Below, in pieces: positions 41,482-53,686 of a DNA stretch of 64,000 nt. The stretch spans positions 434,501 through 498,500 of the forward strand of contig NC_066586.1 of the NCBI RefSeq assembly GCF_905475345.1, read 5' to 3'. The DNA is from Vespula vulgaris (lineage: Eukaryota; Arthropoda; Insecta; Hymenoptera; Vespidae). The position numbers and the translations under genes are program-made. The notes below the pieces were generated by a model. That model saw only the letters and a list, made by a program, of their open reading frames with translations. It did no database searches and was not told the DNA's origin. Position 1 is the first letter of the stretch. Every line of letters starts with the position of its first letter.

Positions 41482-44400
41482 AACGACGAAGAAGGCGAGT
41501 TAAGGGAAAGAGAGAGAGACAGCATAATTCAGGTTGAAGGGAGGTGAAAAGAGAGAAAGAGACGAGATGAAAGAGCGCAGGCCCGAAGGAAAAGAAAAAG
41601 AAACAAAAGGGAGAGGGGGCTATTTATCTTCGCGAGTTCGTGATCGAGATTTTGTGCGACTTGGAAAGATGTTCTCGTCCCGGGCATACATCGTATGCTT
41701 GCCGTACGCTCTCGCCTCCTTTAAATAATCCGTGACGATATTTATGAGCCTTCCGCGCACTACGAAAAGCCGCTCTCTCTCTCTCTCTTTCTTTTTCTCT
41801 TTCGCTCTCTCTCTCTATCTGGTATACGCGCACGCTTTTTACGTAAAACCGTCGCTTTAGGCTCCGACATCTTTTTACCAACATCCACAGGCCACCTTTT
41901 CGTCGGGATATTAACGCGAACCTAATAAATTTTCTACCTAGCACTCCAGCGAGATGGAAGAGAAGGCGCGTTTTTTGTTGGAAAAAAAGAAAAGAAGAAA
42001 AAAGAAAAAAAAAAATAAATCGTCCATCCTCTCTATCCTAGCTTTCTCGTTTGCGCGATAAATCTCGACCGCGAGGAAAGAACGAGAACAAAAAGGGAGA
42101 GAAAAAGAAAATAAAGAAGGCGTTGAAAATGAAGGTAAAGATGGTACGCGCGCGTAATCGAACGCTCTCCCGGATAAAAAGATATATAAACCTATCTAAT
42201 ATACCTCGTCTGTGCGTCGCGAATGAAACTCATCTCGAAATAAATTTCCCTCTTGGAATCGTAGCCGTAGAAGTTTATCCGAAAGATATCGACGATTTAT
42301 ATACGAACGTATTTGAAAACGTAGTCTAAGGGTATATCAAAGGTTTATACCAAAGCGCAATCTCCTCGCCTTTGTACACCGAAAGCCGCAATTTTCGTCC
42401 CGGTCGAAAATAATCGACGAAAGACCTGAAACTTACGATCGCAATCTCCTCGAATACGAACACATTTTATACACCCTCGAGAGTATATAAAGAAAAAGAA
42501 AAAGGAGAAATCTTTAAATGATCTTAAGAATAAATGTCGGCATTCGTTCCACCAGCCCATTCGATGGGAAATTGTTCTCGAGAGCGACGGGTTGAATAAT
42601 TTCTCTCGTGAAACTCCCGAAAGCCCACTCTGGTATTCTTTCCAGCGAGCTTTTCACGATCTCCAACGAAGAGAAAGCCGTTCGCCAAGAAGGTCATCAT
42701 GCTATTTGCATGTTATTACCTTGTTTACATATTTATTCAATAGCCGCGAGCCCGAGGGCTCGGATATCACCCTTCTAATCCGAGCTTCCTCTTCTCGTTC
42801 GGTCCTTTAATTTTGGATTAAAGCTTTGCGCGCCACGAGTCAAGCCGACCGATTAATAAGTCAAGCATTCGACGTCACGCGTGCTCGTGCATCGCGACCA
42901 GCAAAGTTATACTTACCTTCGAAAATATATTTATACGAATTTTCTTTATACTCACTTGTTTATGCATCTCTACGTTGAGCCCGTACGACATCTCGTAGTA
43001 CTGGAAAAGAAAAAAAAGAAAACAGGTTCGTTAACACAACTTTCGTATACGATCTCGCGTTATTGTATATAGGACAAACGCAGTAAATTTATGAACGGCG
43101 AAGGATATCTACATATGGCATAAATTATTATTCATCGAACGTAAAGAAGCGATTACAAAACATACACCGAGTAATCCGATTAGCATTATCGATCTGTCGA
43201 GGAGCGTTTCCGAATCCGGATGGAATTATCTAGAACGCGAGAAAATCGATAGGCTGCTTAAATTTAAAAACGAGTCTCTTAAAAAGTATCCCTCCCTCTC
43301 CCCCCCCCCCTCTCTCTCTCTCTTTTCCTCTTCGAAAAGTATCTTTAAAATAGCCGACACGGACTGCCGAGTCGAGATTACATCGATCGAACGAGATTAG
43401 GAGATTACGGAAAGCGGACCAAATTGAGCTGTAATGCGAGACCACGGCGAGCACACGAGGAGAAAAGAGAAGAGAAGAGAAGAGCGGAGCGGGGAGGAAG
43501 AAAGGGAGAAGGGATAAACGGCGTGGCGTCGAGTAAATGAGAAAACGAGAAGGAGGAAGAGAAAGGAAAATAGGAAGAAAAGGAAGAAGTCGTTTGGTTC
43601 CCCACGTCCCATTCCTCTCCACCTTTCTACCACACTAAAGGATCTCACGCGAGTTTCAGAGCTGCTGATTCCGGCGGCGATCCAAGACCGGTTTCTCGTA
43701 ACATCGTTTCTACATCGTGTGTACAAGAGCCCGTCGTCGGCGCTCGCTTTAACTAATTCAAGCGTCTGCACCCAACCAAGGCAGGGGTTCTTCCATCGAT
43801 TCAGAATTTTCAACCACGATCGATATCAAAGATATTTCGTTTGTTCTTCTTAGATAAATTCGTCGAGAGTTTCAGCGATGCGACGAATCGTTCGTTCCTC
43901 GATCGACGCTTCGTTAATCGTTTGATCGAAATAGAAAACGAACGGTTCTCTTTGAACGGTGGCTTTTCTAAAACAACTCGCAAAACATCGAACGCCCGTC
44001 GAAGAGAGCAAGAGAGAAAAAGAGAAGAGAGAGGAGATTCGATTCGACACTCTACCCTCGGCTTTTTGTTACAACTCGCGCGCCATTGAGAGCCGCGAAT
44101 CGCGATTCGCCGTTTGTTGCCGGCGCTCGCCGCAGATTTCATAGGCACGACGGTAAAGTGGACGATAAAAGTGCAACGCTACAGGACCAGGAAAAAAAAG
44201 GAGTAACTGTTGATATCTGGTTGGCACCGAGTTGTACCAGTGCTACCGGCGGCCCGCAAAAAGAGCGCGAGACTGCGTTTAGCTCGCGCGAGTTTACTCC
44301 AAACTGGAGAAAAAAGGAGGAAACAAAAGAGAGAACCGGTGGTCGTGGTAGACGCGTAGAATAAAATTTCATAGTTCGCAATTTTAACGAGCGTACTATA

Positions 44401-45037
44401 CAACCATCGCTTTATTTCTCCGAGAAGAGAAAGAATGTTCTACGGTCATCTCTCGTCGGGCGGTCTTTACTGCTTGCCGATCGTAAAATCCTGCGCTTCG
44501 ACCTACAGAGTAACTCGTTGTAAAACTGTGTCTCCGAAACGAGCCTAGATATCGAGAAAAATAAAGATATTATTCGAAATTATTTCCTACGTTTTCAAGT
44601 CGACGTTACGAAACGAAATAATCGAAATTCGTTTTCCCGTTCCAAGTCGAAATATAATCTCTCCAGCGAAATGAGAAAAATCGGATTTTAATCGTTGCTC
44701 CAATCCCACGAGCTCGGCTCGATCGTAAACAAAGTGCCACCAAGTTCCATCCCAGTAGCCGAAATGACGCTCGTTTGCGAATTTAATCCAAGAGGCGTGG
44801 GTAGGAGCGTTAAGCGTCGAGGATGCACGGAGCGAGGCGTGTAACGAGCATTAAGCTCGCCAAATATCGTGAAATTCAGCGAGAGAACAGGAGAAAGAGT
44901 CGGTATTTCGTGGGGACTTGCGAAAGACCGGGAAAGGGAAATGGAGAAGAGAGATAACGTGGAAGGGGAAAGTGGAAAGAGGCTGATTAAGAAAGGCAAC
45001 GAGACGGTGGTGGAACTGTGGCGTAGCTTGCGGAGGA

Positions 45038-45096
<59 letters not shown>

Positions 45097-47579
45097 TTCT
45101 TCGTCGTCGTCGTTTCACCGAAGTAATTGGCCTTTAATTAATAGACTTTCCCCGGTAGCAGCGAGCTCCGTCGGAACCGAGGTCACGATCTTAATTATCA
45201 CGAGAGACCGAGAACGTCACTTTAGCGAGGATGCATTTAATAGGAGAGACTCCTATCCTCATGGTTCCGTGTTTCATGGAAAAATCGAGGAAGGCGATGA
45301 AAATTCAACGATAATTTCTCTTTGCGCATGTACATTCGAGAACGCAACCACCAATTATTATTATCCCCGTCGACGATCCTTTTTCGCGTATTCTACTTTT
45401 CTCTCTCTCTCTCTCTCTCCTCCCCACTCTCCGTCTCTTCCAATTTTTCACGCTACACGCGTAATTTCACGCTCGCGCGTTCAACGAGCCGCAGTTTTTA
45501 CTCTTTATTACGCTCTCTTTCCTACTATTCGAGCTGCATTTACCTACTCATTTCGCCGCAAGGACGGCGAGTGTGATGCAATTCGATGCTTCCAACTAAC
45601 CGGAACACGTTTCAATGATATTCGTCGACTTACGTACCGCCGTATCGTCGTTAATCTCTTTCCTTGCTTGTTTCCTCTTTTTTCAACAAACGAGTCGAAG
45701 ATCGGAAGAAAAAAATTCCACGACTTTACCAGCAATTAAAATATTAATATAACTAATATTTTACTCGCGAACGCGTCGATCCAAAAAGAAAACTAAAGAA
45801 CCGTTACTACTCTTTCTCTTTTTTCCTTTGTCTTAGAGTTCTTAAGAAAATACAAATCCCCGAGAAGTTTAACGCGTTTCCCTTAGCTTTTTATTAAGTC
45901 GTCGTAAAACAAAGTTACTATCTATTCAACGCTATCTCCGCCCTCCATAAAGCAAAGCCTAAAACGGTTTTTAAAGAGTCAAAGGAAGACGAACGAAGAA
46001 AAAGAGAGATGGATGTAGAATAATAATAGAAAAGGAAAAAAAAGAAGGAAAGAAGGGAATAGAGAAAGAGAAAAAGAAGAGCAAGAGGAAGAGGAAGAAG
46101 AAGAAGAAAAAAAGGAAGTTTAACGTTAATTCCGATTCTTTCATAAGCGCGAGAAGTAGCGCGCGTTGCCAGTAATAAAGGGTCAACTTTACGCTTATCG
46201 TTATTAGATTTCCACGGCTCGTCCGTGCTCCCCTTCTTTCCACGTCAAAGCCGAGTTACGAGCGCAAAAAGTACCAACCGAGAATGAAGGAGAGAAAGAG
46301 AGAGATGGCCATTGTTTGCCCTGAGAGAACTGGTTTCTTTGATGTTACCCGAACGCGAGATCCTCCGGACGATGAAAACGATTCCATGGCTGTACGTTCT
46401 CGAATAAATGGACGATATCGATCGCGATCAATATCTCGGGTAGATAGACGGTAAAGAAGAGGGGAGAGAGAGAGAGTCTAATGGATCCTCTTTACGCGTT
46501 CTCTTTCGATGGACCCTTATCTCGTACTCCGATCGACCTTCGATACCTCGAATACCGTGTAGAAGCGTGCCCTTAAAAGAATCCAATACGTAAAAGGGTT
46601 AAGACGCGAGGAAGAGAGAATTTTGTCCTCGATTTCGCTTCACGCTCGATTTCTTCTACGAGTCTGCGAGAAAATTATCGAGAAAAGTGAAACTAGCTTG
46701 AGTCTAGTCGACGCGTCGATAGTTTACCTACTACTATGCGTGGAACGTTGTTCGCGCGCGAGATATGCGTTCGCGTAATGAAGCGATCGTGTAAATTCGA
46801 CGAAGCGTAAACGAGATGGTAAAGTTAACGGTGCTCTCCCTACACGTATACTTGTATGCTCATAGTCCATCGCGTCAATGCTCTTTGTCGCGTTTTACAA
46901 TCAACTTTCTCTCGCGTAAATCGCCGCTCTATACGTACCTATCTCCGAACCCGATAATAGACTCTCCCAATTGCATATAATTTTTCTAGAATTAGAAATT
47001 GGGAGAGAGGGAGAGAGAGAGAACAAGACGGAAATATAATGAATCGTGAAAACGAAATTTTTATACATTTTTCTATCTTTTTATACGCGAATGTTTTCCG
47101 CTACTTTTCATCGATAACTCGCATCGCAAAAGCCAGATTCAATATGTATGATATAAATCGATAGAACGCCAGTAGCTCGAAGTAAAAGAGAAGCATCGTC
47201 GGATGGAATCGCTTGAATGGAATTCTTAATGGATTCTCCTCGCTCTCTCTCTCTCTCTCTCCTTCTACCATCTTTCCTACATCGTAATAACTCGTTTCTC
47301 CAGAGTCGCTCGAACCCGATTATTAAATCAACACCCGACATCGATTACGAACTTTGTAACGATCCCGTTTTGAAACGAATCGATTTCACGTTAGACGTTT
47401 CTCGGCTCCTCCTACTACACGCGTTGAAACGAAAAGCGTTCGTAAAACGAGTAATTCCTTCGAAAATCTCTTCGTCTTGTATAATTTACGCATCTTTCGA
47501 AGAAGCTAAAATTTCGGAGGGAAAACTTGTGTACGGCAAGTAGCTACTTACTTATACTCGTACTTCCTTGTGTGTGTAC

Positions 47580-47624
<45 letters not shown>

Positions 47625-49333
47625 TATAAATAAATGTACGTACAAGTGTAACGGGTGGATCGATGTAAACCGAAGGAAACGCTTGACGGGCGGCGAGGCG
47701 ATCTCCGTTCTAACTCGTAAAAGTTCACGAGCTCGACGATTACATGAAAGAGTCGTAAAAGCGTAATGGCCCTCTGGCTACGACGTCGTATAACGGCATC
47801 GTGAGAGAAGCGTCTTCCTCTTCGTTTCTAACGCGAGTCTTCGTGTGGCCTCCGACCCCTTTCGATGCTCCGAACCTTTCCGAAGAAAGGATTTCTTCGT
47901 GGTAAGGCCGAATCCGGTAAACGTGCCACGAACGACAACGACTGGATGCACCCGCCATCTGTACCTTCCATTATTTTCCTATTTTCTCTCTCTGTCTCTC
48001 TCATTCTCTTTCTCTCTTAAGAAGCAGTAGCTAAAGGTCGCGATTTGCAAACTTGCTTACAAACTGTAAACGAAGAAACGAAGTGGCGCAATGTGTGCTA
48101 AAGCGTTTGGATTGCGTCGACAAGAATGACATTTAACAAGGATGCCGAGTGAAATCGTATTGTAGGAAAGGAAGATCGACGATATCTGGGGAAGATGCAT
48201 CGATTATATAAATCGAAATATAAACTCAAGCCGATTGTATGTTTCGATAAACGAGCTATCATCGAGTGAAATCTGAAAGCGTAAATAGTCGGTGGCGAGC
48301 TCGATATCGATTGGAGATAGAGTCTCGATCAGCGGATAGATCGATCGGTCGGCGGTCGATCGGTCGAGCGGTCGATCGTCTGTGCGAAGAACAGGTGTAC
48401 GTACCTACCTAAATACCTCCTCTCTCTCTCTCTCTCTCTTGTATATACGTATACAGATACATATATATACCTGTTGCTGCGTGTCCGGCTTGCGAAACGA
48501 TCCGATAAAATACATTTTTGTTACCTTCGAGGACGATCGATCATCGGCGGAGCGCGAGAAGCGAGCATGCCAGTAAAGGCTCTCTAATAACGAATGGACT
48601 CGTTTAACATCGAACCGATCGAGGGTTGCCTATCGCGGCTATAATAACGAGAAACGTACATACGTAGAAAGGCAGGCTCGCGTAAATTCGAACTCAAGTG
48701 CGTTAATCGTGGCCGCAGCTAGGGATCGCAAAATCGACGTGAGAAAATGGCGCGCCTGGTTCGCTGATCGAGATCGATCGATTTATCTTTCGCGTTGCGT
48801 GAATCGCCGGAAGTGCCACGTCCACGGCTGAGCGAACGAGCTGCATTTTATATCGCGCGATTTGCATCGAACGTAGTCACGCAGTCAACGAGCGTACCCT
48901 ATAAATTATTGTACAAAGTTCGTTCTACGTTGGTAGCAATCGTGAATGAGAACGACGACGACGACGACGACGACGACGATCTATCGCGATCGATACTCGT
49001 CGCGTTGCATACGTTAACACGGTAAGCGACCTTCGACCTACTAAGAGATAGAGAGAAGGCACGAGTTCGTAGCTAATAAAGACACACGCATGACCGACGC
49101 GACGTAAGGTAATAACCAAGATCTACTGGCGAAAGTGCGGCTACGAGATCGCAAAAAGTAACTGCAAACAGGAGTGTCGAGAGAAAGAGAGAGAGAGCGA
49201 GTGGATACGTATACACAACGTTACAGAGTACCTCGAGTGCCTGCGAATCTCGTTTGCGCTTTCAGCCGTAGCAAGCGCGTGTCCGTGAAAATTGCTAAAG
49301 CTTTCGAGAAATGCTTATAGAATCGCACCTACT

Positions 49334-49380
<47 letters not shown>

Positions 49381-52300
49381 TACCTTGGAATTTCTCGCGC
49401 GAAGAAGAGTAGTCGAATCTACGAGTATTTTTCTCGACTCCTATCGTATACTCGTTTGGAAAAGCACTCTCCCGTTATTTTCATTAGCTAATGCAATGCT
49501 CATTTTTGTTTCCCGTTTGTTTACCATCCCTTCGACAAACGCCAAATGGAAACTCGTGAGAGTACAAAGGCAACGGAACGCGGCTTTCGTTTTAACGTAA
49601 TTTTCTGAGACCGCGTATTCCGAAAGTGTTTCCTACGCTATACTCGTACGCTAATGTCGCGCCAAGCGTTTGTTTGCTACCAAGCTTTTGTTACAACAAA
49701 GTAGCCAAGAGTTAATTACGTTATTACAATATTAACAAAAAGCTCGTTTTCAAAGTCTTTGCGATTCGCTTCCAACTTCCTTTGCGTTAAAAAGAAAATG
49801 AAAAACTTAACGCAGACACTCGCGATCGCTTTAACGATATCTATGAAAATGATGTGCATCGCTTCTACGTATTTCAAATTCCATAGATACCGTTTCGCTG
49901 AATTATTAAGCTTCCCTGCAAATTATAATTTATCGACCACTGAGAATCACCGATGCCATTTAATATAGCAATTTCATTAATAGACACGCAGCCAAATAAA
50001 TTAACGGTATTTCGATCGTTGCACGAGAAGCACGTAGGTATATTGTACATAGCATATCCGATTAATTCGAGGGAACAAATTCCATATGAACGTTCAACGA
50101 TAGTCGAAGAAGAATTACGCGAGAAAGTTTTGAAAAAGAATTTACGAAAGAAAAAAAAGAAAATTAATAAATACATAATGAAGATATAAAGAAAAAAGAA
50201 GGAAAGAAAATGTACTCACCATTACGTAATGACGTTGCATTTCCGTCTTCTCCTGAGCAAGCTTCTCCAGGTCCAACTTAATACTAAAGAACACAAATAA
50301 CGGATCGTAAGTGCGAGGTAAATATCGAAAGTCGTTGTTTATATTATGGAAAGGATGGGGATGCGGTTGAGTAACGCTCGTAAACATTATTTGACAGAAA
50401 GGACTCGATAATCCGATTACACCGCGTACATTGTTTTTGCTTCGTGACTTTCCTACGATCGATGGCGATCGGATTTGTAAAAATCAATTATAAAGTATCG
50501 CAATACAGGCTTTTCGGAGATAAACGGAAATTGTTGCGAGAGCTAACACCAACGGTATACAAATTTTATAGAACGCTTCGAAATACCTACGTAATACAAA
50601 AATTCAATTTGGGGCCAGAGAATTAAAAAGCACAAATATTTCGAATGAAAAATTGATAATTTCTATCTGCATAAAAAATAAACAAAAGTATAGCTATTCT
50701 TCGATTCGAGTACGAAAATCGATTACGCTTTGTTACGGATTGCGAAGGAAAAAAGGAAAAAAGAAACAAACAAAAAAAATAAATAAATAAATAAAAATCA
50801 GAATCGATCGATGACTGCTCGCCATTAGTTCACCCCGCTAGTTTTCTTTTTCGATCGACGCGGTCGACCAATCGCGTGGCGTTGGTGGGAAGGTAAGAGG
50901 GGGATGGGAGATGATGAATACCGCTTCGCAGGCAAGCCGTTAAAAATACGCAATTAGCGCGGCCGCAACAAACATCGATAATAATTCGTTACACGGCAGT
51001 CTCGTAAACCCCTAACTCCGCTTCTCTCTTTCTCTCTCTTTCTCTCTGTTATCCATGCACGCGCAGCGACGGCACGCTGACTCGAATCGTAATCGAGTGT
51101 ACCAACGGGGAAAATTGGACGCCAGCCGATCGTTCGAATCGCTCGTGAAAACACATCCAAGAGACCCTTCTCGTTAAAGCAATTAATGACGAGTAATTGT
51201 TCGGTGCTAGAGAAAGATGTTGACAATATTTTTGTAAAGTTACTACGAAATACCGTATACTTCTCGTTAGAAGAATAACAATGTATATCGTAAATTACAT
51301 ATACTGAGAAAAGGTACTGTTTGTATAATGATCGGAAATAAAAATAAATCAAAATTCAGCAAAACGTTATTCCCGGTGGCTTCGTTCGTTCCCTTCGATC
51401 GACTGACCCCCTCCCCTCCCTCCCTCCCTCCCTCCCTCTCTCTCTCTTTCTCTTTCTCTCGTTCATAAACTCACCGCTAAAGGATTCACACAGAATTTAA
51501 TAACAAAAACAACGTATCGTTCGACATTACGATAACAAAACAGCGAATCCAGCGTATGCGTCGATGTTCCCTCCCTTCCTCTCTTCTTCACGATTCTACA
51601 TACGACCTATGCGTTTCGCGTAACAATGGTCCGATGTGATGCGCCATATGTGCGGACTCGCGAACGCGCGTTTTTCCGCACGCACGGTGAACGTGCCCGC
51701 GCGTATATTCGCCACGTTCGCGAGTTACAAGTCCCTTCCCACTTTACCTAGTATTTTGCAATGCGCCGACGATACCACGATAATTTCCCTCCCCATTTTC
51801 ACTTCCACCTCTTTTTACCCCTTCTTTTTCAGAACGGGCGATTTTGCATTTTGCCGATCATTCTCTCTTTTTTTTTTGCCTGTCGAACGATTCGCTAGAT
51901 GATTTGCAATAACGTGTATATCAACGACTGGGAAATATTTCGAAACTGAAACTGAATTAAATGCGTTATTTATCGGATTTGTGTATGCTCGAAAGCACAA
52001 ATTTACCTGGATATAAAAATTTTTTAACGCGTTGTACGAAATTTTGTAAATTTGTACTCGGCCAAGTGTAAACGCGTTTCCAGGGAAACGTATAAAAGAG
52101 AAAGAGAGAGAGAGAGAGAGAAAAAAAGGAAAAAAATTGAAATTAAGGAAGATTATCGAGACGAAGTCGAGATGGAAAGAATTTTTATTCGCGAGAGAGC
52201 GACTTGCAACGTGTCGCGTTAAATTTCTCTCTCTCTCTCTCTCTCTCTGTCCGGGCTAGCTCAGCAACGCAACCCAGACGCGAAACCACAGAGTCTCTCT

Positions 52301-53641
52301 ACTTTTTCACCGGTCAGTTTCTCGCGTTCCAATTTAAGGCTACGCAGTAAAAAGAAGAGAAAGAGGAAAATGGAAGGGCGAAAAGCATTAATATCTAGCC
52401 CGACCGCGCGTTCTCTCTCTCTCTCGCTCTCCTTTTTATTTTTTATTTTTTTTTCGTGCTTCTTCTTCTCATCCCGAGCACGTCGGCGCGACGTTAAATT
52501 AAAACACGTGTGCGTTTACGGAGTAAGGAGATAAGAGAAGTTCGTACGAAATTGTTAAAATTCCACTCTACGAACGTGGCTACATTTAAATGTTAACCTT
52601 TCGTGCTTCTCTCGTGACGATTTCTATTCTTCTTTTATTTCTCTTTTTCTCTTTTTTTTTTATTCGTCGTCGTTTTGTTAGCATAATTTCAATTCCATTT
52701 CACACTCGCGACACGATTCGATTCGAGAAGGTCTTGGTGCATGGACGATCTTGTCTCTTAAAAATCGTTTTCGTTCGATAGAATCGTTCGCTTTTGAAGT
52801 AAGCTTTTCAATCTTAACGTATTACGCAATTTTATTCGATTCGTTAAACACTCAAGTAGACGTAATAAAACGATAGAGTTATTACCTTGGCGAACGAGCG
52901 TTCGACGAGTCACGATCCATTAAAGGCGAAACGATCGACGAAAGCGGAACGGAAATCCCGCTGCTCCGCAACTCGATTTTGCGAAATAACGCGGAACCGA
53001 AGCACGCGCGAGCTTCATAAATTCTCCAACGCGAGGAAGAAGCTCGCAAATAGAAGGAATCGAATAGACGATAAAAGCGGTCCTGGATATCCCACAAAGA
53101 TCGATAACCAATCGCGGATTATTAATTATTTTCGCAAATACGAACCTTCGCCGTTATATCTTTCGCCTTCGTCCTTTTAACGAACAAATCGAGTCAGCGT
53201 TGGCGATTATTTCCTATTTTCGACGATTAGACGATTTATTTTCCTTCTTTTATCGTCGTTTTTCCCGAAAACGATTTTTCTCTCTTTATAACTCTATTTC
53301 CATTTTTCTTTTTTTCACCCATTACTCTCCGAAAATTCTCTTCTCTTTATTCGAAAATATTCTGCGCGTATAAGGAAAAAGATCGGGACGATAATTTACG
53401 AATACTTATCGCATCATTAAGCGGATAACTAAAGCACCGGAGGAAGAGAAATTAACGCGATATATGCGATTGTTCGTACGGATATAATACTCGCTATTTA
53501 TCTCGTCTCCTTTCGGATATATTACAGATACGAAATATTTTACTATCTCTTTTTCCTTTTTTTTTTTTACCTCGCTTCGATAAAATAACTACACCGCGTA
53601 GAGAAAGAAATGAGCAATGGAAAAATTCTCTTTTAACGAGG

Positions 53642-53686
<45 letters not shown>

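Larger units (their letters stand above)
25126..42955 (-). other. groucho intron 4 (17.8 kb)
   Basis: The largest complete intron. It holds many (GA)n/(TC)n tracts (25957, 26770, 28436, 30323, 30505, 31859, 34281, 37686, 39019, 40892), (CGAG)n near 28516, a CCACCG-rich tract at 29299-29440, a GGAGGGGCC-type tandem array near 38094-38172, homopurine stretches near 41190 and (ACG)n at 41444-41490. A repeat-poor, moderately GC-rich stretch lies at about 34470-34700. Open frames at 37767-38544 and 38575-39222 are discussed as findings; I do not call them genes. Confidence 0.85.
43001..50219 (-). other. groucho intron 3 (7.2 kb)
   Basis: Contains an 11-C run followed by (TC)n at 43300-43324, (GTC)n at 45038-45114, a homopurine-rich block near 46031-46120, (TA)n at 47584-47619 and 49336-49377, clustered GATCGGTC-like units near 48338-48380, and (ACG)n at 48952-48979. 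No coding sequence was recognised. Confidence 0.85.

Noticed and set aside
45038..45114. Poly-Val coding tract on the plus strand
   Set aside because: A (TCG)n repeat within a groucho intron; any open frame here is compositional.
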